Of a DNA stretch of 64,000 nucleotides, positions 46,066-56,145 are shown in pieces; position 1 is the first letter of the stretch, and each line of letters begins with the position of its first letter. The stretch is from Oxalicibacterium faecigallinarum (GTDB taxonomy: Bacteria; Pseudomonadota; Gammaproteobacteria; Burkholderiales; Burkholderiaceae_D). The notes under the pieces are model-generated. The model did no database searches and was not told the origin of the DNA. It saw only the letters and a program-made list of their open reading frames with translations. The stretch is taken from positions 822,008 through 886,007 of the forward strand of contig NZ_BMDI01000001.1 of NCBI RefSeq assembly GCF_014635705.1, given 5' to 3'. A program made the position numbers and the translations under genes.

Positions 46066-46831
46066 TCATGCCATGCGCGCTCATGCCGGATTTACGCTTC
46101 CTGCGCTGAGTGACGACACCAGCGCTCCTCACGATGAACATCGTTTCATTCTGTGGAATATTGCCATTCTGTTGATCAGTGCCCTCCTGCTGACCATGTT
46201 GAGCCGTGATGGCAAGATCGATTTTGCTTTGGCAGATCTGTTTTTCGATCACAAAGGGGATGAGTTTCCATTACGCGATCTTCCTATTCTGGCCACTTAT
46301 GGCCACACCTGGCTCAAGAATCTCACCACCCTGTTCTGGCTGGCTTGCATGCCACTGGCCATCGCCAGTTTCTGGTATCGCCCTCTCTATCAATGGCGAT
46401 CCATTCTGTTTAAATTTGTGATCTTTGCCGGCTGTACAGCATATGTCGTGCAATCCCTGAAGTCAGGCAGCCCGCATGCCTGTCCATGGGATGTCACGCA
46501 ATTCGGTGGTCAAGCACACTGGTTTCCCTTGTTCGACATGACCGGCGCTACATCAACAGACGGACGATGCTGGCCTGGCGGTCATGCCTCGGGCGGATTT
46601 GCATTGGTGGCAATTTATTTCGCGGCACGCACCACAAGGCCGACGCTGGCACTCAGTGGCCTGTTGCTTGGTCTGTATCTCGGCTGCCTGATGGGATTGA
46701 TACAGATGATGCGCGGCGCGCATTTCCTGAGCCACAACCTATGGAGCTTATGGATCGTGTGGGCAGTCTGCTTTGCACTTGATCGCGTATGGTCCGCCAT
46801 TGCACAACGTGCGCTTGGCCACCATAAATAA
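46055..46831 (+). CDS. PAP2-family membrane phosphatase (LpxE/LpxT-like)
   Basis: 258 residues with about six membrane helices. The three phosphatase motifs are visible: KSGSPHACPWD (motif 1), PGGHASGG (motif 2, PSGH variant) and RGAHFLSHNLWS (motif 3). It overlaps eptA by 11 bases, with AGGA upstream of the ATG, so the two are coupled. A role in removing or rearranging lipid A phosphates, or recycling undecaprenyl pyrophosphate, is inferred from the neighbour. Longer in-frame reading from 45908 lies inside eptA and is rejected. Confidence 0.9.
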   Translation: MSRDHAMRAHAGFTLPALSDDTSAPHDEHRFILWNIAILLISALLLTMLSRDGKIDFALADLFFDHKGDEFPLRDLPILATYGHTWLKNLTTLFWLACMPLAIASFWYRPLYQWRSILFKFVIFAGCTAYVVQSLKSGSPHACPWDVTQFGGQAHWFPLFDMTGATSTDGRCWPGGHASGGFALVAIYFAARTTRPTLALSGLLLGLYLGCLMGLIQMMRGAHFLSHNLWSLWIVWAVCFALDRVWSAIAQRALGHHK

Positions 46832-46853
46832 AAGATGCAAAGCAGTTCAGAAG

Positions 46854-47468
46854 TCAGAACGACGAGCCCGGCTCTTTCAAGAACGCCACTTCTTCTGCGG
46901 TCGATTCCCGCGCGAGAATGCGATTGCGATGGGGAAAGCGACCGAAACGGTCAATCACATCCCGATGGCGGATAGCGTAGTCCAGAAAACCGGAAAATAC
47001 CTCCTTGTGCTCGGTCGGCACATCCTTCAACAACTGCTCGAAAAGAAAGACCGAGCGTTGCTGATCGGCACGCGATTCGGAATGCTCAAGCGGCAGGTAC
47101 AGAAAGACGCGTTCGATCGGGAGCAGATGATTATCCATGCCACGCTCCAGCGCATGCAATGTCCAGCGCAATGCCAATGTGTCGAAGGCAAATGCCTCGG
47201 GCAGATTGCGATACATATTGCGGGGAAACTGATCCACCAACAGCACCATCGCCAGCAAGCCACGTGGCGATTCGGCCCAGTGATCCAGTTCGCCCCGCCC
47301 CATGGCTTCCGTACTGCTTTCGAACCGGCGCTGGATTTCCTGATCGGTGTGTTCGTTTTTGGACCACCAGAGAGACGCTTGCGCTTTGGCTGTCGTGGCG
47401 TCGTCATGGCTGGTACCAAACCAGAAGGTCAATATGGATTCCGATGTTTCAGTCAAAGGAGAACTCAT
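46854..47468 (-). CDS. DUF924 family protein
   Basis: 204 residues with the DUF924 pattern: ILTFWFGTSHDD, LWWSKNEHTDQEIQRRF, VLLVDQFPRNMYRNLPEAFAFDTLAL and FGRFPHRNRILARESTAEEVAFL. The fold is an all-helical TPR-like repeat; function unknown. Convergent with the PAP2 gene (22 bases). Normal length. Confidence 0.9.
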   Translation of the reverse strand: MSSPLTETSESILTFWFGTSHDDATTAKAQASLWWSKNEHTDQEIQRRFESSTEAMGRGELDHWAESPRGLLAMVLLVDQFPRNMYRNLPEAFAFDTLALRWTLHALERGMDNHLLPIERVFLYLPLEHSESRADQQRSVFLFEQLLKDVPTEHKEVFSGFLDYAIRHRDVIDRFGRFPHRNRILARESTAEEVAFLKEPGSSF

Positions 47469-47524
47469 TTAAAGAATGGGTGATGAGTTTGGACAAGCAC
47501 GTGAACCAGCAGTTCACTCACTGG

Positions 47525-47725
47525 TCAGGCGGTGACATCGATGTTGTTGCCAAGGTGGGCAGGTAAATTCTGCGCGACCGGTGCTTGTGTGACACCGGCT
47601 ATCAGCGTCAAGGCCGTGTCACCCTGCATGTCGAGCGTTTTCTTCAGCATCGTTATCGATACGGCATACATTGTTCTTTCCTGCGCCATCGCGGTAACGG
47701 CGCCAGCAATACCATAGCTATCCAT
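47525..47725 (-). CDS. YjfB-like small protein (putative motility protein family)
   Basis: 66 residues: MDSYGIAGAVTAMAQERTMY... AVSITMLKKTLDMQGDTALTLI. The ordered M-D...A..MAQ...VS..MLK..LD.Q pattern matches the small YjfB family, often annotated as putative motility proteins because some members lie near flagellar genes. GAGGAGAAGG sits directly upstream of the ATG, strongly supporting translation. No flagellar genes are in this window. Possibly a stand-alone member of a flagellar regulon. Confidence 0.78.
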   Translation of the reverse strand: MDSYGIAGAVTAMAQERTMYAVSITMLKKTLDMQGDTALTLIAGVTQAPVAQNLPAHLGNNIDVTA

Positions 47726-48002
47726 GCCTTCTCCTCATGCAAGTGCGCAAATGCCGTGATGCGATACATGTTGGAGCACGCCGGGTTATACGGCAAGCAA
47801 AAACATCCCTCTCCGGTCACGTGAGTGTGCGCCACCCCACATCCGGCAACAGAAATTTGTCCACACGTCAACTTTTTTATCTGCAGTTTGTCTATGATTG
47901 ACTTGTAGACTGTGCTTCCCGCCATGCGCCGTTATCTTGGCCAACTCGCCGTCTATCGAACGTATCTTCCTACGTGCCGCTGCTGATAATCAGGATAAAC
48001 AC

Positions 48003-49412
48003 ATGACCGAAGCGCTTTGCCCACAGATTTCTGCCCTGCGTGTTCAATGGCTCCGTCATCTCTGGGCAATCGGTATTTGTCTGCTCATCAGCGGCTGTGC
48101 GTCCTTGCCCGATGTGCGCTACCTGAATACGTCGCTAGACGCGCAAGGCTCGCCCACCGTCAAGACTGCCAGTGGCGCGCTCCCCGATAAGAAAGCCGAA
48201 TCCCTGCTGGCCAAACGTCTGCGTGGCGACAAGATTGATGTGCCACGACTGGCAGCGCTGGAAGAAGCCGCGACCGGCAGCCCGCTCATCGCGGGCAATG
48301 AGCTGACGCTGCTGATCGACGGGCCGCAAACCATGGAAGCCATGATGGCAGCCATCCGCGCAGCCAAGGATCACGTCAATCTGGAAACCTATATCTTCGG
48401 TAATGAAGGGCTCGGCAAGGAATTTGCCGATCTGCTGATCGAAAAGCAGAAAGAAGGGGTACAGGTCAATGTGATTTACGACAGCGTCGGCTCCATGAAA
48501 ACACCGACCGAATTTTTCAATCGCTTGCGCGACGCTGGTGTCGCGCTGGTCGAATTCAACCCCATCAATCCGTTTGCCCGCTTCGGCCGCTGGAAACTCA
48601 ACAATCGTGATCATCGCAAGATTCTGGTGGTCGACGGCAAGATCGCCTTTACCGGCGGCATCAACATCACCAACGAATATTCTTCCGGATCGCTGTTTGG
48701 CGCGCGCTCCAAGAACAAGACCGACCTCGGCTGGCGGGATACGCATATCCGCGTCGAAGGGCCTGCCGTTGCATCCTTCCAGTGGTTGTTCATGCAAACC
48801 TGGGCCAGCCAGCGCAACGACGATCTGACGCAACGCAACTACTTCCCTCCTCTGACGGCCGTCGGCAACAAGATTGTCCGTGTGATTGCGAGTGAGCCGG
48901 GAAGTGATTACGAAGTCTACAAAGCGTATGTGCTAGCCATGCAGGAAGCCAAAAAAACCATTCACATTACCAACTCGTACTTCGTTCCGGACACACAGAT
49001 GATCGAAGCACTGACCGGAGCGGCAAAGCGTGGCGTAGACGTCAAGCTGATATTCCCTGGCATGTCCGACGCCAGTCTGGTGATGTATGCAGGACGCTCG
49101 TTCTACTCGGAGCTGCTTGCGGCCGGCGTGCGCATCTTTGAGTTGCAGGCATCCGTGCTTCATGCAAAAACCGCGGTGATCGACGGTTACTGGTCCACTG
49201 TAGGCTCGACCAATCTGGACATGCGCAGTTTTCTGCACAATACGGAGGTCAATCTGATCGCGCTGGATCAGGCATTTGGCAGCATCATGGAAGATGCGTT
49301 TCAGGAAGATCTACGCAACTCCATTGAAGTCTTGCCAGAAGAATGGGCAAACCGCCCAAGCAGCGATCGTCTGCGTGAATGGTTTGCACGCCGTTTCGAA
49401 TACTGGCTATAA
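48003..49412 (+). CDS. Phospholipase D-family lipoprotein, cardiolipin synthase ClsC-like
   Basis: 469 residues. A lipoprotein-type signal (lipobox ISGC, Cys32) is followed by two HKD motifs: NNRDHRKILVVDGKIAFTGG and VLHAKTAVIDGYWSTVGSTNLD. This matches ClsC-type enzymes, which make cardiolipin from phosphatidylglycerol and phosphatidylethanolamine. The ATG at 48003 was preferred over an in-frame extension to 47898. The C-terminal EWFARRFEYWL is typical of the family. Monocistronic; convergent with livF. Confidence 0.9.
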   Translation: MTEALCPQISALRVQWLRHLWAIGICLLISGCASLPDVRYLNTSLDAQGSPTVKTASGALPDKKAESLLAKRLRGDKIDVPRLAALEEAATGSPLIAGNELTLLIDGPQTMEAMMAAIRAAKDHVNLETYIFGNEGLGKEFADLLIEKQKEGVQVNVIYDSVGSMKTPTEFFNRLRDAGVALVEFNPINPFARFGRWKLNNRDHRKILVVDGKIAFTGGINITNEYSSGSLFGARSKNKTDLGWRDTHIRVEGPAVASFQWLFMQTWASQRNDDLTQRNYFPPLTAVGNKIVRVIASEPGSDYEVYKAYVLAMQEAKKTIHITNSYFVPDTQMIEALTGAAKRGVDVKLIFPGMSDASLVMYAGRSFYSELLAAGVRIFELQASVLHAKTAVIDGYWSTVGSTNLDMRSFLHNTEVNLIALDQAFGSIMEDAFQEDLRNSIEVLPEEWANRPSSDRLREWFARRFEYWL

Positions 49413-49441
49413 GATTCGCGGGAGTGAAATCTGTCGTTCCA

Positions 49442-49464
49442 TGAGCGCTCTGACGAGGCGCTCA
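49442..49464 (-). terminator. Weak hairpin at the end of livF
   Basis: TGAGCGC / GCGCTCA with a 9-base loop overlaps the livF stop between convergent genes. No T-run follows on either strand, so a rho-independent role is doubtful. Confidence 0.3.
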
Positions 49465-50163
49465 GATCGTCAGCCATTCCCGGCAAAGCACATCGTGCTC
49501 AATCAGGTTTTCCGGCGTACCCTCGTGCACGATTTGTCCATGCCCCATCAGATACACGCGCTGCGAGATCGATAGCGCGATCGACTGTTTTTGTTCGATC
49601 AGCAAAATCGCTGTGCCCTGATCTCTCACTTCCTGCAGAAAAGCGGCAATCAACTCGACCAGTTGCGGCGCCAACCCTTCGGTTGGCTCATCCACAATCA
49701 GCAACGCCGGATCAATCAGCATGGCGCGTGCCAACGCCAGCATCTGCTGCTCGCCGCCTGACAAGACGCCAGCAGGCACCTGCAGGCGTTTTTCCAGATG
49801 CGGAAATAATCTGATCATGTCCGTCATCGACCAGCGTGATGTGCCTCGACGCTTCTCGCCCAGCTGCAAGTTCTGGGCAACGGTAAGCGTCGGGAAGACA
49901 TCGCGGCTTTCCGCAACGTAGGCAATCCCTGCACGCGCAATCCTGTACGTCGGCCAGCCCAGTATCTCCTGATCATGGAAACGGATACTGCCACGTGCCT
50001 TGATCAGGCCCATGATTGATTTGACCAGTGTTGAACGTCCTGCCCCGTTCCGCCCGAGCAGCGCCACGATTTCACCGGAACGGACAGACAGGTTGATCCC
50101 TTGCAAGACACTGCTGTTGTCATACCCTGCAAACAAATCCGTGATGCGCAGCAAATCGCTCAT
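49462..50163 (-). CDS. livF: Branched-chain-type ABC importer ATPase LivF-like
   Basis: 233 residues. Walker A LLGRNGAGRSTL has Arg in place of the usual Lys-Thr/Ser context (GAGRS instead of GAGKS/T), while signature LSGGEQQMLALARA and Walker B LLIVDEPTEGLAP are normal. The start overlaps livG by 4 bases. Last gene of the substrate-binding protein-H-M-G-F operon. The K-to-R change in Walker A is noteworthy because that lysine normally contacts the ATP phosphates; LivG keeps a normal one. Confidence 0.92.
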   Translation of the reverse strand: MSDLLRITDLFAGYDNSSVLQGINLSVRSGEIVALLGRNGAGRSTLVKSIMGLIKARGSIRFHDQEILGWPTYRIARAGIAYVAESRDVFPTLTVAQNLQLGEKRRGTSRWSMTDMIRLFPHLEKRLQVPAGVLSGGEQQMLALARAMLIDPALLIVDEPTEGLAPQLVELIAAFLQEVRDQGTAILLIEQKQSIALSISQRVYLMGHGQIVHEGTPENLIEHDVLCREWLTI

Positions 50164-50933
50164 GCTTTCTCTCCGAGCAATGCCCCGAGATAGGCTTTTT
50201 GTACTTGCGCATTGGCGCGTATGGCAGCGGGCGTATCACAAGCGAGGAGCGCGCCATCTGCCAGCACGGCGATCCGGTCTGCCAGTTCAAACACCACGCT
50301 CATGTCATGCTCAACCATCAGCAATGTCTTGTTTGTCGTGACCTTGCGGATCAGCGCAATCGCCGCTTCGGATTCAGAACGACTCATGCCGGCAGTCGGC
50401 TCGTCCAGCAAAATCACATCGGCATCACCGGCAATCGTGATGCCGATTTCCAGCGCACGCTGCTCGGCATAACTCAGGGCCGCAGCAGCAACATCACGTC
50501 GGGCGGCAAGGCCGATTTCCTCCATGACCTGATCGACACGGATATGTACATCCCGCAACTTGCTTACACGATGCCAGAAGGAATACTTGTAGCCATGTGA
50601 CCAGAGCACAGCGCATTGCAGATTTTCCGCCACGCTGAGTTTCGGAAAAACACTGGTGATCTGAAAACTGCGTGCCAATCCACGTCGATGAATCTGGTTC
50701 GGCTTGCAGTTGCGAATACTCTGCCCATGTAGCTCGATGTCGCCGTCGCTCATGGCAAGACGTCCGGAGATCAGATTGAAGAGCGTCGACTTTCCTGCAC
50801 CATTGGGTCCGATCAACGCCAGCCGCTCTCCCTTGTTCACCTGCAAGCTGACGTCGTGCAAAATGACCGTTTTGCCAAAACGTTTGCCGACCTGCGACAG
50901 CGCGATCACGGGCGCATGCTCGCGGCGATTCAT
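50160..50933 (-). CDS. livG: Branched-chain-type ABC importer ATPase LivG-like
   Basis: 257 residues. Walker [11 protein letters not shown], signature LSYAEQRALEIG (usual LSYGEQR form with Ala for Gly) and Walker B VILLDEPTAGMS are present. The ATG at 50933 overlaps the livM stop by 4 bases (ATGA); an in-frame extension to 51221 lies within livM and is not real. Forms a heterodimer with LivF on the LivHM channel. Confidence 0.93.
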   Translation of the reverse strand: MNRREHAPVIALSQVGKRFGKTVILHDVSLQVNKGERLALIGPNGAGKSTLFNLISGRLAMSDGDIELHGQSIRNCKPNQIHRRGLARSFQITSVFPKLSVAENLQCAVLWSHGYKYSFWHRVSKLRDVHIRVDQVMEEIGLAARRDVAAAALSYAEQRALEIGITIAGDADVILLDEPTAGMSRSESEAAIALIRKVTTNKTLLMVEHDMSVVFELADRIAVLADGALLACDTPAAIRANAQVQKAYLGALLGEKA

Positions 50934-52189
50934 GGTTGCCCTCTCACTACGCACGGGGCCTTGTTTGAAACCATGTGCAGGTGACGGCGTAGCATCCACC
51001 AGCCCATCACGCCTGTTGCCAGCAGCATCAGTGCCGACAGCCATGGCAAAGCGTTTCGAGGATTGATCTCCCAGATCAACAGATGCATGGTGACCGTCGC
51101 CGAGCCCGGCGTACCCAGATGAAGAAAGTACAGCATCTCGACCATGAGAACGATACCTGCCAACAGCGACATACCAGTCAACAAGCCGGCAACAACGCAA
51201 CCCACCAGTTGCCATCCACACTGATCGCGTCGGCTAGGCAGCGCCTGCATCAGCAGTCCGGCGATGCCACCCGGAAAACACATCACGATAACGATGAAGA
51301 ACAAGCCAAGATAAAGCTGCCACGCATGCGTAAAGGAAGACAGGCTGACGGTCATGAAAACGCCGACGATCGCGCCGATGATCGGGCCAAAAAAGAAGCC
51401 GATGCCACCAATGAATGTAAAAAGCAGAATGGCGCCAGAACGCAAGGTACCGACATTCTCGGCGCTCACGATTTCAAAATTGATTGCCGTCAGCCCACCG
51501 GCAATCCCGGCAAAGAAGGCCGACAGTATCAACGTCAGATAGCGAACCAGGCGCGCATCGTAGCCGATGAATTCAGCACGTTCCGTATTGTCGCGCACCG
51601 CGTTCAAAATGCGTCCCAGGGGCGTTCTGGTAAAACCGTACATCGCCAGCGTACAGACAAACAACCAGGCAGCGATCAGGTAGTACACCTCGATCTGCGG
51701 ACCAAAGCTGATACCGAGAAACGGCTGCCCGACAACGCGATCTCCCATGATGCCGCCTTCGCCACCAAAGAAACCCGGGAACATCAAGGCACTGGCAAAT
51801 ACCAGCTCTGCGATGCCAAGTGTGATCATCGCAAACGTGGTGCCGGATTTGCGCGTCGTCACGTAACCAAACAAGACACCGAACAACATGCCGGCCACGC
51901 CGCCTACCAGAGGAATCAGGGAGACCGGCACTGGCAACCCATTGGTTGCCATGTTCAACACATGCATGCTGCAGAACGCGCCAAGGCCAGCATAGACGGC
52001 ATGTCCGAATGACAGCATGCCGCCCTGTCCCAGCAGCATGTTGTACGACAACCCCAGCAGAATGAATGTGCCCATCTGGCACAAGAGTGAAATTTCGGCA
52101 CCACCGTTAAACAGTAACGGTGCCGTCATCAGCACCGCTGCATACATGGCCCATGTCAGCCAGCGAGGAAAGACAGGAGGCGTCTTCAC
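50930..52189 (-). CDS. livM: Branched-chain-type ABC importer permease LivM-like, C-terminally extended
   Basis: 419 residues. The first about 320 form the usual LivM core (LLGQGGMLSFGHAVYAGLGAF, GGIGFFFGPIIGA). A further about 95 residues hold two or three extra membrane segments (WQLVGCVVAGLLTGMSLLAGIVLM and LPWLSALMLLATGVMGWWML) before a basic tail. The extension is longer than E. coli-type LivM but seen in some betaproteobacterial importers. Start is adjacent to the livH stop. Part of the five-gene importer operon. Confidence 0.93.
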   Translation of the reverse strand: MKTPPVFPRWLTWAMYAAVLMTAPLLFNGGAEISLLCQMGTFILLGLSYNMLLGQGGMLSFGHAVYAGLGAFCSMHVLNMATNGLPVPVSLIPLVGGVAGMLFGVLFGYVTTRKSGTTFAMITLGIAELVFASALMFPGFFGGEGGIMGDRVVGQPFLGISFGPQIEVYYLIAAWLFVCTLAMYGFTRTPLGRILNAVRDNTERAEFIGYDARLVRYLTLILSAFFAGIAGGLTAINFEIVSAENVGTLRSGAILLFTFIGGIGFFFGPIIGAIVGVFMTVSLSSFTHAWQLYLGLFFIVIVMCFPGGIAGLLMQALPSRRDQCGWQLVGCVVAGLLTGMSLLAGIVLMVEMLYFLHLGTPGSATVTMHLLIWEINPRNALPWLSALMLLATGVMGWWMLRRHLHMVSNKAPCVVRGQP

Positions 52190-53125
52190 TCAGCCCTCCC
52201 GCTGGCCGAGCAACCCGCGTGGTCGGCAGATCAGCACCAGAATCATCAACAGATATGGCAGGATGGGCGCCACCTGCGAAATCGTCAACGCCAATACCGG
52301 GACATGGCCAGCGTGAATGCCAACCAGACTGAAAAGATCGGCAAGCGAATAGTCCAGTGCAACCGCAAAGGTTTGCAGGATGCCGACCAGTAACGAGGCA
52401 AGCAATGCGCCGCCGAGCGAACCCATGCCGCCCACCACCACAATGACAAAAATAATGCTGCCAAGGGCATGCGCCATACCGGGCTCGGTCACAAATGCGT
52501 TACCACCGATCACGCCTGCCAGTCCCGCCAATGCACAACCACCGCCAAAGACCCAGGTGAAGATGCGGGGCACGTCATGTCCGAGTGCCTCGACCGCGTG
52601 TGGATGTGTGAGCGATGCCTGAATCACCAGCCCGATACGTGATCGCGTCAGCAACAGCCAGACTGCAATCAGCATCAACACCGCGATCGCCATCATGAAG
52701 GCACGATAAACCGGAAAAGTCGTCGTATAGAGGGTGAACAGCGAACCCTGCAATTCGGCAGGAATGGCGTAAGGTACAGCCATGCGCCCCCAGCATAGTT
52801 GCACCAGTTCGACGATGACATAGGACAGACCAAACGTGAACAGCAGCTCTGGCACCTTGCCGTAACGATGTACGGCACGCAGACCATAGCGTTCCACCAG
52901 CATCCCCAGCACACCAACCGCAAGCGGCGCAATCAGCAATGCAAGCCAGAATCCGACTGCATTACTGATGGCGTACGCAAAATAGGCACCGATCATGTAG
53001 AAACTGGCATGCGCAAAATTGAGCACACCCATCATGCTGAAGATCAGGGTGAGACCGGATGAGAGCATGAACAGCAGCAAGCCGTAGCTGACGCCATTCA
53101 AAAGTGAAATCAGAAAAAATTCCAA
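52190..53125 (-). CDS. livH: Branched-chain-type ABC importer permease LivH-like
   Basis: 311 residues, about eight membrane helices. The start MEFFLISLLNGVSYGLLLFMLSSGLTLIFSMMGVLNFAHA is the family signature, and VVVGGMGSLGGALLASLLVGIL is the conserved coupling region. Ends one base before livM. Lies 94 bases after the substrate-binding protein gene, with an RNA hairpin between them. Confidence 0.94.
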   Translation of the reverse strand: MEFFLISLLNGVSYGLLLFMLSSGLTLIFSMMGVLNFAHASFYMIGAYFAYAISNAVGFWLALLIAPLAVGVLGMLVERYGLRAVHRYGKVPELLFTFGLSYVIVELVQLCWGRMAVPYAIPAELQGSLFTLYTTTFPVYRAFMMAIAVLMLIAVWLLLTRSRIGLVIQASLTHPHAVEALGHDVPRIFTWVFGGGCALAGLAGVIGGNAFVTEPGMAHALGSIIFVIVVVGGMGSLGGALLASLLVGILQTFAVALDYSLADLFSLVGIHAGHVPVLALTISQVAPILPYLLMILVLICRPRGLLGQREG

Positions 53126-53155
53126 AGTGCGCTCTCGACAGTCCCGGGAGAAGGC

Positions 53156-53192
53156 GCGTGGCAGGAACTTATTCTCCCCTTATGCCACGCGT
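53156..53192 (-). other. Stem-loop between the binding-protein gene and livH
   Basis: Nine-bp inverted repeat CGCGTGGCA / TGCCACGCG with a 19-base interior in the only sizeable gap of the importer operon. Such intercistronic hairpins commonly protect the upstream message or attenuate readthrough, giving more binding protein than membrane parts. Confidence 0.55.
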
Positions 53193-53219
53193 GAACCACG
53201 CAGACCGTCCTTGCAAGGA

Positions 53220-54473
53220 TCAGCGCGAAGGACGCACCATCTGGCAGGATGTCGGCTGCGCGGCGACATAGGCGTCAATTTTACGCTCGGTCCGCCAGCC
53301 AAACCCGGTATTTTCAGAGTCGAAACGCACATCGGTCTTGTTTTGCGGGACAAATGTGGCGATATAAAGCGGCTGTTGTATCTGGTGATCGGTGGCACGC
53401 ATGGCCACTTCGCCGTTCAGGCTGGTGACTTTGATACCCTCCATCGCATACGCGACCTTGACCGGATCGGTGGAGCCGGACTGCTTGATTGCCTTGCCCA
53501 GCATGGCAAGAATCGTATAGCTACTCATGGCATAGAAGTCGTCGTTGTACTTCTGCTTGAACTGCTCGACGAGTTCACGCCCGACATAACCCTCGTTGTT
53601 CGCGTTCCAGTAGCCGATGTACTTGACGCGCTCCAGCCCTGCATCACCCATCGCAGTCGGCACGCCGGTTGTGCTCGCATAAAAGGTATAGAAGTTGGCC
53701 TTCAGATCCGCATCTCGAGCCGCCTTGATCAGCAGGACCAGATCCGCACCCCAGTTGGCAGTAATCACGGTATCCGCACCGGACGCCTTGATCTTGGCGA
53801 TGTAAGGTGAAAAATCCTTGACCTGTCCAATCGGATGCAGATCATCGCCAACAATTGCGATATCCGGACGTTTGCGCTGCAGATAGGCGCGTGACGAACG
53901 CGAAATTTCCTGTCCCAGCGCATAGTTCTGGCCGATGACGTAGACCTTGCTGATCTCCGGCCTGGAAGCGATATAACTCGTCAGCAATTCCATCTTCATC
54001 TCGGAGTTGGCATCAAAACGGAAGTGCCAGAAACTGCATTTGCCGTTGGTCAGCGCAGGATCAACTGCCGAATGATTCAGGAAAACCACTTCTTTCCCGG
54101 GATTGCGCTCATTGTGCTTGTTGATCGCATCGATCAACGCCAGCGAAACACCGGAGCCATTTCCCTGTGTCACATAGCGATAGCCCTTGTCGATTGCCGA
54201 TTTCAACTGCAACAGCGATTCCTGCGGGCTACCCTTGTTGTCAAAACCGACCACTTCGAAAGTGTGGTCGCCAGCCCATTTTTCGCGACTGGCGCGATCG
54301 GCAACAAACTGGAAACTGTTAAGCACATTATTTCCGCCCGGACCAAATGGACCGGACAGGGGATCGATGAAAGCAATGCGAATGTTCTCTGCTTTTGCAC
54401 CGGCAAAAACACTGCAAAACGCAAGTGCTAACGCACCGGAACGCCATGCATGAAAAAGAGAAGAATTTTTCAT
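53220..54473 (-). CDS. Branched-chain-type ABC importer substrate-binding protein
   Basis: 417 residues with a Sec signal ([30 protein letters not shown]) and the type I periplasmic-binding fold of the Leu/Ile/Val family ([29 protein letters not shown]). The region [40 protein letters not shown] is characteristic of a subgroup whose ligand may not be leucine; amides, urea and aromatic acids are other possibilities. First gene of the importer operon, upstream of livHMGF. Confidence 0.9.
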   Translation of the reverse strand: MKNSSLFHAWRSGALALAFCSVFAGAKAENIRIAFIDPLSGPFGPGGNNVLNSFQFVADRASREKWAGDHTFEVVGFDNKGSPQESLLQLKSAIDKGYRYVTQGNGSGVSLALIDAINKHNERNPGKEVVFLNHSAVDPALTNGKCSFWHFRFDANSEMKMELLTSYIASRPEISKVYVIGQNYALGQEISRSSRAYLQRKRPDIAIVGDDLHPIGQVKDFSPYIAKIKASGADTVITANWGADLVLLIKAARDADLKANFYTFYASTTGVPTAMGDAGLERVKYIGYWNANNEGYVGRELVEQFKQKYNDDFYAMSSYTILAMLGKAIKQSGSTDPVKVAYAMEGIKVTSLNGEVAMRATDHQIQQPLYIATFVPQNKTDVRFDSENTGFGWRTERKIDAYVAAQPTSCQMVRPSR

Positions 54474-54594
54474 AGAGCGTGAAATAAAAATTCCTGAGAG
54501 AAAGTCGGTATGTTTATACCATATTCATGGTATCGCCATAGAGAAAAAACCACCCCGTTCGCCTTGCCAACAGGGTTTCGCCGTCTCTGTCAAA

Positions 54595-56145
54595 ATGCGG
54601 TATGCGCGACTGTCGCGCGATGTGCACCCATTGTCTCTACACAGGATCGTTTCCTTGACCTCGTCTATCTCACCACGCCACGCTGACCCACTCACGTTTT
54701 CCAACGGCTTCACGACCTTGCCGCCAGCGCATTACACGCGCCTGATGCCTACCCCGCTGCCGGAACCGTATCTGGTGGCTGCAAGTGCGCGTGCCGCGGC
54801 ACTGATCGGCATGGATGTCACGTCGCTGCAAACCGATGCCAGCCTTGCGCTCTTCACCGGCAATGTCGTGCCGGAGCAAGTCACACCACTCGCCGCCGTC
54901 TATTCGGGTCATCAGTTCGGCGTGTGGGCAGGCCAGCTCGGCGATGGTCGTGCCATTTTGCTGGGCGATGTCGCTGCAGCAAATGGTGAGGGGCGCTACG
55001 AACTGCAGCTCAAGGGCGCAGGACTGACGCCGTATTCCCGCATGGGCGATGGCCGTGCCGTGCTGCGCTCATCGATCCGGGAATTCCTGTGCTCGGAAGC
55101 GATGACAGCACTTGGCATTCCCACTACACGCGCACTGTGTATCACCGGCTCGGATCAGCTGGTGTTGCGTGAGCAGCCGGAGACCGCTGCCGTCGTGACG
55201 CGCATGGCGCCCAGCTTCGTTCGTTTCGGTTCGTTCGAACACTGGTTCTATAACCAGAAGCATGATGAGCTCAAGACACTAGCCGATTATGTGATCGATC
55301 AGTTTTACCCTTCGTTGCGCGAGACCGGCAATCCGTACAAGGCATTGCTGACCGAAGTGACCGTACGCACCGCACGCTTGATGGCCCACTGGCAGGCGGT
55401 CGGCTTCATGCATGGCGTGATGAACACGGACAATATGTCGATTCTTGGCCTGACACTCGACTACGGCCCGTTCGGCTTTATGGAAGCCTTTGACCCGCAT
55501 CACATCTGCAACCATACCGATCAGCAAGGTCGTTACTCGTACGCACGCCAGCCACAAATCGGTGAATGGAATTGCTATGCGCTTGGGCAGGCGATGCTGC
55601 CGCTGATCGGTACAATCGAGGACGTGCAGTCGGCCCTGCGGATTTACAAACCCGCATTTGGCGAACATTTTGTCGATCTGATGCGTGAAAAAGTGGGACT
55701 GCAGACTCGCCAGCCGGAAGACACCGGACTATTCGACCATCTGTTCGGCATCATGCAGGACAGCCACGTCGATTTCACCCTCTTCTTCCGCAAACTGAGC
55801 GACCTGAAAATAGCCAATCCGACTGGCGTGGAAGCCGTACGCGATCTGTTTCTTGATCGTCCCGCTTTCGATGAATGGGCGCTACAATACGCGGCACGCC
55901 TGCAAGCGGAATCCAGTGATGACACCCTGCGCAAGCTTGCAATGGATGCCGTCAACCCCAAATACGTCCTGCGTAACTATCTGGCGCAGACAGCGATTGA
56001 AAAAGCCCAGAACAAGGACTTCTCCGAAGTAGCGAAACTGCTGTCCATCCTCGAACGACCATTCGACGAACAGCCGGAGAACGAACAGTACGCAGACCTG
56101 CCGCCCGACTGGGCCAACGACCTTGAAGTGAGTTGCTCATCATGA
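54595..56145 (+). CDS. selO: Protein adenylyltransferase SelO (YdiU)
   Basis: 516 residues of the pseudokinase family that transfers AMP from ATP to Ser/Thr/Tyr of redox proteins. Conserved segments: [81 protein letters not shown] (metal-binding Asn/Asp). It ends in a C-terminal Cys (...LEVSCSS), the position that is Cys or selenocysteine in SelO. ATG at 54595 is used, but a TTG at 54655 with AGGA upstream would remove 20 unconserved residues. Stop overlaps msrB by 4 bases. Confidence 0.93.
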   Translation: MRYARLSRDVHPLSLHRIVSLTSSISPRHADPLTFSNGFTTLPPAHYTRLMPTPLPEPYLVAASARAAALIGMDVTSLQTDASLALFTGNVVPEQVTPLAAVYSGHQFGVWAGQLGDGRAILLGDVAAANGEGRYELQLKGAGLTPYSRMGDGRAVLRSSIREFLCSEAMTALGIPTTRALCITGSDQLVLREQPETAAVVTRMAPSFVRFGSFEHWFYNQKHDELKTLADYVIDQFYPSLRETGNPYKALLTEVTVRTARLMAHWQAVGFMHGVMNTDNMSILGLTLDYGPFGFMEAFDPHHICNHTDQQGRYSYARQPQIGEWNCYALGQAMLPLIGTIEDVQSALRIYKPAFGEHFVDLMREKVGLQTRQPEDTGLFDHLFGIMQDSHVDFTLFFRKLSDLKIANPTGVEAVRDLFLDRPAFDEWALQYAARLQAESSDDTLRKLAMDAVNPKYVLRNYLAQTAIEKAQNKDFSEVAKLLSILERPFDEQPENEQYADLPPDWANDLEVSCSS

